DNA of 64,000 nucleotides, taken from Fragum whitleyi. Taxonomy: Eukaryota; Mollusca; Bivalvia; Cardiida; Cardiidae. The notes under the pieces are model-generated. The model saw only the letters and a program-made list of their open reading frames with translations. It was not told the DNA's origin and searched no databases. The translations under genes and the position numbers were made by a program. This document shows, piece by piece, positions 52,712 to 62,416 of this stretch (positions are counted from its first letter, which is position 1; each line of letters starts with the position of its first letter). The stretch is from assembly GCA_948146395.1 (NCBI GenBank), contig OX411554.1:42545869-42609868 (forward strand). Reading direction: 5' to 3'.

Positions 52712-53143
52712 AATTTTCTTTAATGCTTTTCGGTGGTTTATCGAGAAATAAAGGTAGATTATCACTTGATAATCTCACCGCAAAAGCAGTAGAAATTATC
52801 AAAAACTTAAACCCTGCTTTGGTGCATTTCATCCTATCTGACGTTGTCTCTGCGGGGCAAAATAAGTGACGTCACAATGAACATTGCTTAGCAATCACGC
52901 GCGAAATGAAGCGCTTTACGAAAATATGTCCTAGAAATTTCACATTTTGTCTCATTTTTGCATTAAAGAAATAGAATAATCATTTGTTTTTCGAGTAAGA
53001 TCGATTAATATTTCATTTCGTGAAAAACAAAAGCTATATTTTCACTCGTGGCTCTGCCACTCGTGAAAATATAGCTTTTATTGTTCACTCAATGAAATAT
53101 AAATCGATCTTACACTTAAACAAACGATTATCCTCTATATAAT
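52712..53143. repeat. Dispersed repeat R, copy 2
   Basis: Same order as 26048-26471: gcttttcggtggtttatcgagaaata, ttatcacttgataatctcaccgcaaaagcag, one TGACGTCA (52867-52874), and a palindromic right end (catttgtttttcgagtaagatcgat ... atcgatcttacacttaaacaaacga) around cactcgtggctctgccactcgtg. Confidence 0.65.
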
Positions 53144-53265
53144 CAATAATCAGTTGGTTAGGGCTTCCGATTGTGATAATCAACTAAGAAACTTTGTAAT
53201 TGATTAATCTGTTCCGAACACATAAATGAAAGCCATTATATATTGTTTTTGAAACAGACATCAGT

Positions 53266-53332
53266 TTGATGGCTCATCGTGAAACACTTGTAGCTGCCTA
53301 TATGTTTATAGGCAGTACCTACTGCTGAGGCA
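53266..53332. mobile_element. Foldback element FB2, copy 5
   Basis: tttgatggctcatcgtgaaacacttgtagctgcctatatg-tttataggcagtacctactgctgaggca; the right arm is eroded. Confidence 0.5.
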
Positions 53333-53610
53333 TGAAGTTGGTCGAAAAATCTGCAGAAAGAGTCTTTAGGTCATGAGTTTTGACTTAACGTTCACCTTCT
53401 ATTTTTTTAAGGATGATACTGGGAGTGCTTATTTTAAAATTTCTAAGAAAATGATTGAACAATAATTATTATTGATCATTAGTGGATTTACTGTGCAAAT
53501 AAAAACCAAATATCCATTGTGATTTGAAACCGATTGCCCAACAATACCATTAATTAAATTTTACATTGATTAGAACCATCCATGGACAGATTACTCATGC
53601 ATGAAAATAA

Positions 53611-53823
53611 GCATTGAAAGGTACCTTCATTTTGATATTATCATATTATCTATATGAGCCTTGAATTTCATTTAGTTAAGTTGAAAGTTAAAGAAAATGT
53701 TAAGTGTGCAGGTTAAATGTTTTTGGGGACATTTTCTCCCCCAATTAATTCTTTTCCCATTCAAGTATATTATAGAATAACATTGCATAGTCCTTATATC
53801 AAAATGAAGGTACCTTTCCATGC
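53611..53823. mobile_element. MITE with 28-bp inverted termini
   Basis: gcattgaaaggtaccttcattttgatat (53611-53638) and atatcaaaatgaaggtacctttccatgc (53796-53823) are inverted repeats with a single mismatch around the 'aagg/ttcc' step. The interior is A+T-rich and non-coding. Confidence 0.65.
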
Positions 53824-54166
53824 TTGTCATCCTTGTGACCTGACCAACCTTATGACCATGTTTTATGAAGATTGGGCCATATTAATTTGTGGCCTCTAAA
53901 GTGTAATCAAGAAAAAAATCATCAAGGCCCCTTTTCCCATGATATGGCATGGAAACTTCCCATTTTCAATAGGGTTCATACTTGTGACCTGGCCAGGATT
54001 CTGACCAAGTTTCATGAAGATTGGGCCATATTTGTGGTCTTTAGAGTGTTAACACTTAATTTGTTGACGCCAGATGCCAGACGACACAGGACGCACAACG
54101 GACAACAGACATCCAATGGTCACAAAAGCACACTTTGAGCATGATGTGCTCAGGTGAGCTAACAAC
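53824..54166 (+). mobile_element. Family-A element, 5'-truncated
   Basis: Two ~140-bp units ('tgtgacctg(a/g)cca ... gaccatgttttatgaagattgggccatat ... gtggcctctaaagtgt'), then ccagacgacacaggacgcacaacggac and the hairpin cacactttgagcatgatgtgctcaggtgagctaa. Confidence 0.6.
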
Positions 54167-54223
54167 ACATAAAAAATCAGCACAATAAACAAATTCATTT
54201 CACACCAAAATAATTGTGACCAA

Positions 54224-54764
54224 TGTTACGTGCCAATGTAACACGAACAAAGAAGCCAGCAACAAACTTTACAATTAACAATATTTATTGACAATAATAC
54301 CAGAATTATTGACAATATGAAATTAATACAAAAACAATTTACAATACCTTGAATGTTAATCCTAAAGTTTTAATTTTAGATCCAATTTAATTAAGTTCCT
54401 GGTCCACAAATAATAAGTCCAATAATATCCGAATTTAAAATTTTAAAACACACTTTTAAGATAACAAGAAATCCCCTTTTAGTTTAACACAGTACTACTA
54501 AATGAAACCATAAGTCTAAATCAAGTGAACCAAGAATGCTGTATGAACCCCTTTATATAATACTATAGAACAATCTGGAATAGTATAGAACATAAGAATA
54601 CTCTAGAGTCTGAATCACCTTCCAAAAGGTCTTTCTAGAAAGATCTAAAATCTTCTACATATCTATTACCTTAAAGTGTCAAGAGATATTGGAAAATCCC
54701 CAGACTAATTCTAAAAATAGACATGGTAAATACCATTAGGTTTATTTATAGCTTATACATAACA
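54224..54764 (-). repeat. 3' LTR of the gypsy element
   Basis: 541 bp with TGTTA...TAACA ends (minus strand: tgttatgtataagc ... ggcacgtaaca). A TATA-like tatataaag (about 54551-54560) and an AATAAA signal (plus-strand tttatt, 54284-54289) are in the right order for the minus strand. The polypurine tract lies directly upstream. No second LTR was found, so the ends were inferred from these signals, not from LTR comparison. Confidence 0.7.
54551..54560 (-). promoter_or_regulatory. TATA-like box in the LTR
   Basis: Minus strand ttatataaag, about 205 bp into the LTR, with the AATAAA signal about 265 bp further downstream. Confidence 0.45.
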
Positions 54765-54775
54765 CTTTCCCCCTT
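54765..54775 (-). other. Polypurine tract of the gypsy element
   Basis: Minus strand aaggggGAAAG immediately before the LTR start TGTTATG; the expected primer site for plus-strand DNA synthesis. Confidence 0.7.
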
Positions 54776-55038
54776 GAAAGAAAAAAGAAAGGTTTATGAA
54801 ATAAATCTTTCTTTTTGCATTATCATTAGCATATACAATGATAATATACATCACATAATTGATAATATCATGATTCGTTGCAACATTTCAGCACATCTAG
54901 CATGAAAATACAAACAATTTTCATCAAAAGAATTGAAAAAGAGTTATATATGCAAACATACATACATATATACAAAAAATATAGTAAAATGTAACTGTTA
55001 AATTCAATGTTTTATTAAAGATAAGACAATTCAAAGTT

Positions 55039-58000
55039 TTAGACTCTTGACAGAGCATCTGGTATAATGTTGTCTTTTCCTTTAATGTGTCTTACATCAA
55101 GATCAAATTCTTGAAGTGACAAACTCCACCTCAATAATCTTTGGTTCTTACTCTTAAGTTTGTGAAGAAAACTTAAGGGATTGTGGTCACTGAATACAAC
55201 TATAGGAGAAGTTGCAGATGTTAAATAAACTTCAAAATGTTGGATTGCCAAAACTAGAGCAAGACATTCCTTTTCAATGGTGGAGTAGTTTTTCTGATGT
55301 TTGTTTAATTTTTTAGAATAATAACAAACTGGATGATCTATACCATCATCGTCTTCTTGCAAAAGAACAGCACCAATACCAACATCACTTGCATCAACAG
55401 CTAATTTGAAACATTTATAAAAATCAGGTGCTAAAAGAACTGGTGTGCTCTTTAGTATGGCTTTTAAGCGATCAAAGGCAACTTGACAGTTATCATTCCA
55501 TTTGAACTTAACGTTTTTCTTTAATAAGTTTGTTAAAGGTTCAGCTATTATAGAAAAATTCTTACAAAACTTTCTATAGTAGCCAGCCATACCAAGAAAT
55601 CGCATCAGTTGTTTTTTAGTAGCAGGCACTGGAAACTCAGAGATAGCATTGACCTTAGATTCTAAAGGTTTAACTTGACCCTGTCCCACAAGATGTCCTA
55701 AAAAAGTAACAGTAGCATGACAAAATTCTGTTTTTCCCAGATTAACAGTCAATTTTGCTTCACTGAGACGGTCGAAGAATTGTTTGATTCTTTGAAGGTG
55801 GTCACTCCATGTATCTGTATAGATGATGACATCATCGATGTATGCGTCACAGCCATCTAAGCCAGCTATAACCATATTTACAAGCCGCTGAAACGTCGCA
55901 GGAGAATTTTTTATCCCAAATGGCATAACTTTGTACTGGTACAGACCAGTTGGAGTAGCAAATGCTGATACTTCTTTAGCCCTATCAGTGAGCGGAACTT
56001 GCCAGAATCCTTTGAGAAGGTCAAATTTGGTGACATATTTAGAATTACCGACTTTGTCAATACAGTCATCAATTCTGGGAATTGGAAAAGAGTCAGTTTT
56101 TGTCACAGAGTTCACTTTTCGATAGTCAGTACACATTCTGTATGTTCCATTTGGCTTTGGAACTAATATACATGGTGAACTGTAATTACTTTGGCTGGGT
56201 TCAATAAAGTCATTCTCCAATAAGTAGTTCACTTCATCTTGAAGGGCTTTTTGTTTCACTGGATTCATTCTATAAGGATGTTGTTTTATTGGTTGAGAAT
56301 ATTCCACAATGACATCATGATATATTTTATCAGTTCTTGTGGGGATGTCAGGAAATAAGTGTTTATATTCATTAATCAACTGTTTTAGCTCTTCTCGTTG
56401 AGATGGCTCCAAATGTGAAAGTTTGTCGTCAAGATTCTTAAGTATTTCAGAGTTCTCAAGTTTAGGTGGACCAGGAACAGATTTTTCACTAAAGTCTGAA
56501 CTAACTTCTGATTCAATCACATTTGATTCTTGTGGGACAGTGTTTACAACTGTAACTGGTTTTGAAATAGAGCTATCTCTATCAAAATACTTTTTTAACA
56601 TGTTCACATGACACATTTGTTTATTTTTACGCCTTCCAGGAGTATTGATGATATAATTCAAATCACTTGTTTTCTTATCAATAGTATACGGGCCATAATA
56701 TCTTGCCTGTAAGGGTCGGCCAGGTATTGGCAAAAGAGCAAGGACTTTATCACCTGGTTCAAATTTCCTATCAACACTATGCTTGTCATATCTTGCCTTC
56801 ATTTTGCTCTGAGATGATTTAAGATTTGACCTAGCAACCTCACATGCCCTAGACAGTTTATTTCTGAAGTCAGAAACATACTGTAATAAGTTCAAGGGTG
56901 TTTCATCATCAGCAAGAAATTTCTCTTTTAAGAGTGTTAATGGCCCACGAACTGAATGACCAAAAACTAACTCAAAGGGGCTAAAGCCAAGAGATTCTTG
57001 AACAGATTCTCTGACTGCAAATAATAGCAAATGAATACCTTCATCCCAATTTTTATCAGTATCAAAACAATATGACCTTATCATATTCTTTAGGGTCTGA
57101 TGAAATCTTTCTAAAGCACCTTGACTTTCAGGGTGATAAGTAGATGACCGATATTGCTTGATACCTACTTCATGCATAACCTGTTGGAATATGCCTGACA
57201 TGAAATTTGATCCTTGATCAGACTGAACTGATTTTGGAAGGCCAACAAAAGTAAAGAACTTGACAAGAGCCTTAATGATTGACTTTGCCTTAATGTTTCT
57301 TAAAGGAATTGCTTCTGGGAAGCGGGTAGAAGCACACATAATTGTCAACAAATATTCAAAACCTGACTTAGTTTTCGGTAAAGGACCAACGCAGTCTATT
57401 ATTATCCGACTGAAAGGTTCATCAAAAGCTGGAATGGGTTGTAACCTTGCTTTTGGAATAACTTGGTTAGGTTTCCCTACCATTTGACAAGTGTGGCAAC
57501 TTTTACAATATTCGGAAACGTCCGATTTAAGTCCAGGCCAAAAGAAGTGAGTCATAATCTTGTGATAAGTCTTGTTTACACCTAAATGACCAGACATTGG
57601 ACTTTCATGGGCTATACTAAGTATTTCACGGCGATATGACTTTGGAACAACAATTTGGTGATGAACAGCCCAATCATCATCAGCTGGGACATCAAATGGT
57701 CGCCATTTTCTCATCAGAATACCATTCTTTTTATAGTAACAAACAGGATTCTGAGACATTTCTTTTTCGGGTAATGCCCTATCAATTAACTTTGAAATCT
57801 CAGGATCATTTTGCTGTTCCTGGATTAACTTTGACTTTGAATGCGTTTCATGACCTTGGTCATTTGACCTTGGAGATGACTGACAAAGTTTTGACGAGTC
57901 TGTCTGAGTATCAGGCAGACTAAGATTAAAAGACTTTTTAATCTCGTCATTGAAATATTGACCAACAAAAGTATCAGTTAAGTCAATATCATTTGATTTT

Positions 58001-59304
58001 TTCAAGGAAGCTTTTTTAGCCATACCCCGAGTTACTGCACATGACGGGTACAAATCAGGTATTTCCTGCAAAATAGGATCATCTGTTTGACCTACATTAG
58101 GTGTGTCAGTTACAAGAGGATTAACAACAACCTTATCTCCAGCTAGGTCATTGCCTAGCAATAAATGTACACCTTTAAATGGTAAAGAATGTTTAACACC
58201 AACAACCACAGAACCAGTAACCAAATCTGAGGACAAATTAACCTTATGAAGAGGAACATTAATAACACCACACTCTACACCCTGAATAAGGACACTAGTA
58301 CCAGACGAAGTCTTCTCAGAAAAAGGCAGAATATCTGCTAAAGTAAGAGATTGAGAAGCTCCTGTGTCTCTTAAAATTTTAATAGGGGTAGGTGAGCACA
58401 TATCACCTGAAAGTGATACAAAACCATCCAACATGAACGGTTCAAAAATCTCCATACAGGAATCAGAATTTGGTTCTGCCTTAACAATTGAATTTAACTC
58501 AAAAGAAGGCTGTGATTTAGGCTGAAGGCTGGTGAGCCCTGTAGGTTTGGCTGCACTCAGTTCCTTCTTCCTTTTTAATCTAAAACATTCCGAAATAAGG
58601 TGACCTGGTTTTTTACAAAAAGTACAATGTACTCGAGATAAGGGATTTTGAGCATTGGTTTCACCAGTAGACTTTGGTTTAGGTGAATTCGATTGACTAG
58701 ACATGCTAGATGAATCACCAGACATAGATTTATTTTGGGGATGTGAGGAAGCAGGTTTTGCTTTATTAACGAAAGAATTTTTGTGTGTAAGGTAGTAATC
58801 ATCAGCTAAGCGAGCTGCTTCATGTATAGTTTCAACATTTTTTTCATCTAAATGTGACTTAATGTCAGATTGAATGCAATTTTTGAATTGTTCAATTAAT
58901 ATGAGTTGTCTAAGATTATCATAATTTTGGTCTATTTTCTTAGAATAGCACCACCTGTCAAATAATTTTTCTTCATTTCTTGCAAATTCAACGTGAGTCT
59001 GGCCAGATTCTTTTCTACAACTTCTAAATTGTTGTCTGTATGCTTCTGGAACCAGCTCATAACCTTTGAGAGTGAGTTCTTTTACAGTATTATAATCATT
59101 GCTTTGTTCTGTTCTAAGTTGCGAATAAATATTGCGAGCTTTTCCTACTAAGACACTTTGGAGAAGTAAGGTCCATTGCTCCTTTGGCCATTTCAAGTTA
59201 TTTGCAACTTTTTCAAAATGTTCGAAATATGTATCAACTTCATTTTCTTGAAATTGAGGAACAAGCCTAAAATGTTTTGTTACATCAAAATGGTCATTAT
59301 ACAT
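55039..59304 (-). CDS. Ty3/gypsy gag-pol polyprotein, Gmr1-type order (IN before RT)
   Basis: The 1421-residue open frame starts at an internal Met. The frame is open upstream through a Glu/Arg-rich coiled coil, so the true protein is longer. Order: SCAN-like gag (about 30-170); C-x2-C-x4-H-x4-C zinc knuckle (227-240); aspartic protease D-T-G-A (313-316) with L-L-G-N-D-L (382-387); integrase zinc finger (H566/H573, C600/C603) and catalytic D637, D696, E732 (D-D-35-E); G-P-Y motif (about 870-873); reverse transcriptase Y-I-D-D (1155-1158); RNase H D1304, E1344, D1373, D1416. Integrase upstream of RT is typical of Ty1/copia but, with gypsy-type RT and G-P-Y, marks the Gmr1 group, whose gag is SCAN-like. 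No chromodomain or env. The catalytic residues appear intact. Confidence 0.93.
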   Translation of the reverse strand: MYNDHFDVTKHFRLVPQFQENEVDTYFEHFEKVANNLKWPKEQWTLLLQSVLVGKARNIYSQLRTEQSNDYNTVKELTLKGYELVPEAYRQQFRSCRKESGQTHVEFARNEEKLFDRWCYSKKIDQNYDNLRQLILIEQFKNCIQSDIKSHLDEKNVETIHEAARLADDYYLTHKNSFVNKAKPASSHPQNKSMSGDSSSMSSQSNSPKPKSTGETNAQNPLSRVHCTFCKKPGHLISECFRLKRKKELSAAKPTGLTSLQPKSQPSFELNSIVKAEPNSDSCMEIFEPFMLDGFVSLSGDMCSPTPIKILRDTGASQSLTLADILPFSEKTSSGTSVLIQGVECGVINVPLHKVNLSSDLVTGSVVVGVKHSLPFKGVHLLLGNDLAGDKVVVNPLVTDTPNVGQTDDPILQEIPDLYPSCAVTRGMAKKASLKKSNDIDLTDTFVGQYFNDEIKKSFNLSLPDTQTDSSKLCQSSPRSNDQGHETHSKSKLIQEQQNDPEISKLIDRALPEKEMSQNPVCYYKKNGILMRKWRPFDVPADDDWAVHHQIVVPKSYRREILSIAHESPMSGHLGVNKTYHKIMTHFFWPGLKSDVSEYCKSCHTCQMVGKPNQVIPKARLQPIPAFDEPFSRIIIDCVGPLPKTKSGFEYLLTIMCASTRFPEAIPLRNIKAKSIIKALVKFFTFVGLPKSVQSDQGSNFMSGIFQQVMHEVGIKQYRSSTYHPESQGALERFHQTLKNMIRSYCFDTDKNWDEGIHLLLFAVRESVQESLGFSPFELVFGHSVRGPLTLLKEKFLADDETPLNLLQYVSDFRNKLSRACEVARSNLKSSQSKMKARYDKHSVDRKFEPGDKVLALLPIPGRPLQARYYGPYTIDKKTSDLNYIINTPGRRKNKQMCHVNMLKKYFDRDSSISKPVTVVNTVPQESNVIESEVSSDFSEKSVPGPPKLENSEILKNLDDKLSHLEPSQREELKQLINEYKHLFPDIPTRTDKIYHDVIVEYSQPIKQHPYRMNPVKQKALQDEVNYLLENDFIEPSQSNYSSPCILVPKPNGTYRMCTDYRKVNSVTKTDSFPIPRIDDCIDKVGNSKYVTKFDLLKGFWQVPLTDRAKEVSAFATPTGLYQYKVMPFGIKNSPATFQRLVNMVIAGLDGCDAYIDDVIIYTDTWSDHLQRIKQFFDRLSEAKLTVNLGKTEFCHATVTFLGHLVGQGQVKPLESKVNAISEFPVPATKKQLMRFLGMAGYYRKFCKNFSIIAEPLTNLLKKNVKFKWNDNCQVAFDRLKAILKSTPVLLAPDFYKCFKLAVDASDVGIGAVLLQEDDDGIDHPVCYYSKKLNKHQKNYSTIEKECLALVLAIQHFEVYLTSATSPIVVFSDHNPLSFLHKLKSKNQRLLRWSLSLQEFDLDVRHIKGKDNIIPDALSRV

Positions 59305-59843
59305 CTCTCTGGGCTGATTTGCTCTATCTTGTATTTCTAATTCTTTTAATCGTAATTGAAATGCTCTCTCTTCTCTTTCCCTCTCTCTTTCTATTTCTCT
59401 TTCTTCTCTTTCTGGCTCTTCCTTTTCCCTTTCTCTCTCTTCTCTTTCTCTTTCTCTTTCTCTTTCCCTTTCTTCCTTTTCCCTTTGAAATTGCCTTTCT
59501 CTTTCTTTTTCTTCAATTTCTAATTGCTTTTCTTGAAATTTCCGCTCTCTCTCTCTCTTTCTATTTCCAATTCCTTCTCCCTTTGTTGAAGTTTTAACAG
59601 TTCAAGATCTCTTGAGCTTGAAACTGATGGAACATCAACAATGAGAGACAGAGCCTTTTCATCAAAAATGTCCTCATCAACAAAATATTGAACCAAAATA
59701 TTCTTAATTTCATGCTTTCGCAATGAGGACTTGACTTCTTTTAATTCATAATGCTTGGCAAGATTGAGCAAATCAGACTTTTTACCCAAATTCAATAGCT
59801 CCACGGAAGGTTCGTGCGTAAATTTTTCTAAGTCAAAAGACAT
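59304..59843 (-). pseudogene. Gag N-terminal part with a frame break in a GA microsatellite
   Basis: The ATG at 59843 opens a frame ending at 59520. It begins M-S-F-D-L-E-K-F and carries a SAP-like stretch (L-N-L-G-K-K-S-D-L-L-N-L-A-K-H ... L-R-K-H-E-I-K-N). It runs into Glu/Arg-rich coiled coil and then stops. The polyprotein frame is offset from it. The change falls in or near the (GA)n run at about 59548-59565, an easily slipping microsatellite, so the upstream and downstream parts would be one gag. Purine-rich Glu/Arg coding covers about 59340-59600. A length error in the assembly is an alternative. Confidence 0.65.
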
Positions 59844-59844
59844 G

Positions 59845-59880
59845 GTAAAATTTCAATTTTGTTGCCATAGCAACCAGAGT
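59845..59880 (-). other. Gypsy leader stub; 5' LTR not seen
   Basis: Upstream of the gag ATG only about 30-40 bp precede sequence of a Pearl-like element. No second copy of the 54224-54764 LTR and no convincing primer-binding site occurs up to 64000. The minus-strand 'tggttgctatggcaac' could be a primer site, but this was not established. Confidence 0.4.
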
Positions 59881-60081
59881 TTTTCATGGATTTCAATTCT
59901 TTTAGCTATTTTTCAAGGGGACCACCTTAGCAACATTTCTGTAAAATTTGGTGTTAATTGGCCTAGTAGTTTAGGAGGAGATGTCGTTTAAAGAAATTGT
60001 TGATGGACGACGAACGACCGACGCTGGACGAAAGGTGATCACAATAGCTCACATGAGCACTTCGTGCTCAGGTGAGCTAAA
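59880..60081 (+). mobile_element. Family-A element A5, 5'-truncated
   Basis: One unit ('aggggaccaccttagcaacatttctgtaaaatttgg'), gatggacgacgaacgaccgacgctggacg, and the hairpin agctcacatgagcacttcgtgctcaggtgagct followed by aaaaac. Confidence 0.65.
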
Positions 60082-60905
60082 AACTTGGTAGAGGTCCACT
60101 AGATGATGCTACATATTTAATATGAAAGCTGTCTGCCTTCTGGTTTCAAAGATGAAGATTTTTGAAGATTTTCACCCATTGTGCTCAGATTAGCTAAAAG
60201 GGATGTGCCTGGTGGGGCCCAAATATGACACAAAAATCTTGATATGAACAGAGGTCCTCTAGATGATACCACATACCTAATATGAAAAGTGTCTGCCATC
60301 TGGTTTCAGAAAAGAAGATTTTTGAAGAGTTTCCTATTTTCGACCATCATGCTCAGATGAGCTAAACGGGATGTGCCAGGTTGGAGACCAAGAGACCCCA
60401 GGGTCTTGATATGAACAAACTTGGTAGAGGTCCACTAGATAATGCTCAATACCAAATATGAAAGCTGTCTAGAGAAGGAGATTTTTAAAGATTTTCGCTC
60501 TTTTATTCTTTGTAAAAAGGGTAATGCCTGGGCAAAGCCCAAATATGAACCCAGGGTCTTGATATGAACAAACTTGGTAGAGTTCCACTAGATGATGCTA
60601 CATACCAAATATCAAAGAAGTGATGTCTGCCTTCTGGTTTCAGAGAAGAATATTTTTGAAGATTTTCCTCTTTTCACCCTTTTTTTTAAGGGTAAAGGGA
60701 AAGTTTAGGGTGGATTTCATTTATTTGAACAACTTTGGTAGAGCTTGACCCAAGGAACATTCCTGCCAAGTTTCATCAATATTGGCCCACCGGTTTAGGA
60801 GAAGATGTTAAAGGAAATTGTGGACGCCGGACAAGTTGGGCGCCGCCGGACATTGTATGATCACAATAGCTCACCTTGAGCACTTCCTGCTCAGTTGAGC
60901 TAAAA
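60082..60905 (+). mobile_element. Family-A-ended element A6 with a different core
   Basis: Four tandem units of about 150-170 bp ('aaacttggtagaggtccactagatgatgctacata ... ctgccttctggtttcagagaagaagatttttgaagattttc'), then one 'gacccaaggaacattcctgccaagtttcatcaatattggccc' unit. It ends with gtggacgccggacaagttgggcgccgccggac and the hairpin caccttgagcacttcctgctcagttgagctaaaaa. Its family-A end joined to a different core suggests exchange of internal parts. Confidence 0.6.
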
Positions 60906-61019
60906 AGGGATTGGATCCATCAGAGGTAAAAGAGAAGGCAGTTTTGGAAAAATAATAAATCGAAAGATTAAAAAAAAAATTCTATATTCAGAAAATCTAT
61001 TAGTTAAGAAAACTGCCAA

Positions 61020-61286
61020 ATCTGGTCAGTCTGCGCAGATCACTTTTGAGTCTTTGTGTGAGATTTTCAACAATTTCACATTTGCATGACATACAAATGT
61101 TGGGTAGCGTTGACAAAGACACAACGCAATGATATCATATGTTTACTGCATGAAGATAGATTAAGACCTAATCTATCTATAAAGTGCATAGTGAAGATTC
61201 TGGCCAGCCTGTGCAGCTACACAGGCTGGCCAGAAGCTTTGCTTTTCGCACATTTTAGATTTTTGGAAATAACACGCACAGGCTCA
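61020..61286. mobile_element. Palindromic CTGGCCAG MITE, decayed
   Basis: 'gattctggccagcctgtgcagctacacaggctggccagaagctttgc' (inner palindrome at about 61197-61243) and 'aacacgcacaggctc' resemble 16791-17008; the outer arms are diverged. Confidence 0.45.
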
Positions 61287-61326
61287 TTTATTCTTTTCAT
61301 TGCTCTTGATGTTATATCAAGCAAAA

Positions 61327-62416
61327 ACAAGAGGCCCAAGAGGGCCTGTATCGCTCCACTGGCTTTAACATCATTAGACTTGCATTAAATGAATCTTTCT
61401 TTGAATGAAAACAACACTTTGAACTCTCTTAATACCTACAATTTTTGAAAAGGGTCACAGAAGGAACATTCTGGTATAATTTCATTGAAATCAGCCCAGT
61501 GATTCAGGAGGAGATGTCCTTCAAAGATTTCGGGCTCAAAATAAGCCCCACCCTGCCACACCCAAATTTATGGGCCAATCAAAATTTTGAGAGCAACTTT
61601 TGAAAAGGGTCTCCCAAGAATAAGACCCTAGGAACATTCTGGTAAAGTTTCATTGAAATCAGCCCAATGGTTCAGCAGGAAATGTCATTCAAAGATTTCG
61701 GGCTCAGATAAGCCCCGCCCTGCCACGCCCATATTTGGGGGCCAATCAAAATTTCAGGAACAATTTTTGAAAAGGGTTACCCCAGGAACATTTTGGTAAA
61801 GTTTGGTTGAATTCGGCCCAGTGGTTCAGGAGGAGATGTCATTCAAAGATTACGAGCTCAAAATAAGCCCCACCCTGCCACACCCATATTTGGGGGTCAA
61901 TCAAAATTTCTTGAACAATTTAGGTAAAGGGTCACCCCAGGAACATTTTGGTAAAGTTTCATTGAAATTGGCCCAGTGGTTCAGGAGGAGATGTCAAAGA
62001 TTTTGGGCTCAAAATAAGCCCCGCCCTGCCACGCCCATATTTGGGGGTCAATCAAAATTTCTTTAACAATTTAGGTAAAGGGTCACTCAAGGAACATCCA
62101 TGCCAAGTTTCATTGAAATTGGCCCAAAGGTTTGGGAGGAGAAGATTTTCAAAGATTTCAAAGTGAAAAAATGCCACGCCCTGCCACGCCCATATTTGGG
62201 GGTCAATCAAATTTTCTTTAACAATTTTAGAAGAGGGTCACCCAAGGAACATTTCTACCAAGTTTCATAAAAATCCGCCCATAGGTTTTGGAGGAGAAGA
62301 TGTTTAAAGAAAAAGTTTACGCACGGACGCACGGACGCACGCACGGACGGACGCACGCACGACAGACACACCGCCATGACAATAGCTCGCTGGCCTTCGG
62401 CCAGTGGAGCTAAAAA
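61327..62416 (+). mobile_element. Pearl/Helentron-like element, family B, copy B8 (complete, young-looking)
   Basis: acaagaggcccaagagggcct, arm cgctccactggct, about six ~150-bp units, a GCACGGACGCACG microsatellite (62318-62360), and the perfect hairpin agctcgctggccttcggccagtggagct (62384-62411) ending aaaaac. Element C2 begins at the next base. Confidence 0.8.
62384..62411 (+). repeat. 3' terminal hairpin of element B8
   Basis: agctcgctggcc-ttc-ggccagtggagct; stem GCTGGCC/GGCCAG(T) plus outer AGCTC/GAGCT, loop TTC. Confidence 0.75.

Noticed and set aside
59277..59597. 106-residue plus-strand frame rich in Leu and Phe, resembling a membrane protein
   Set aside because: It is the antisense of the Glu/Arg-rich coiled-coil part of gag (GA-repeat DNA).
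59850..60906. Search for the 5' LTR of the gypsy element to the right of gag
   Set aside because: No sequence resembling 54224-54764 was found; the region consists of Pearl-like elements.
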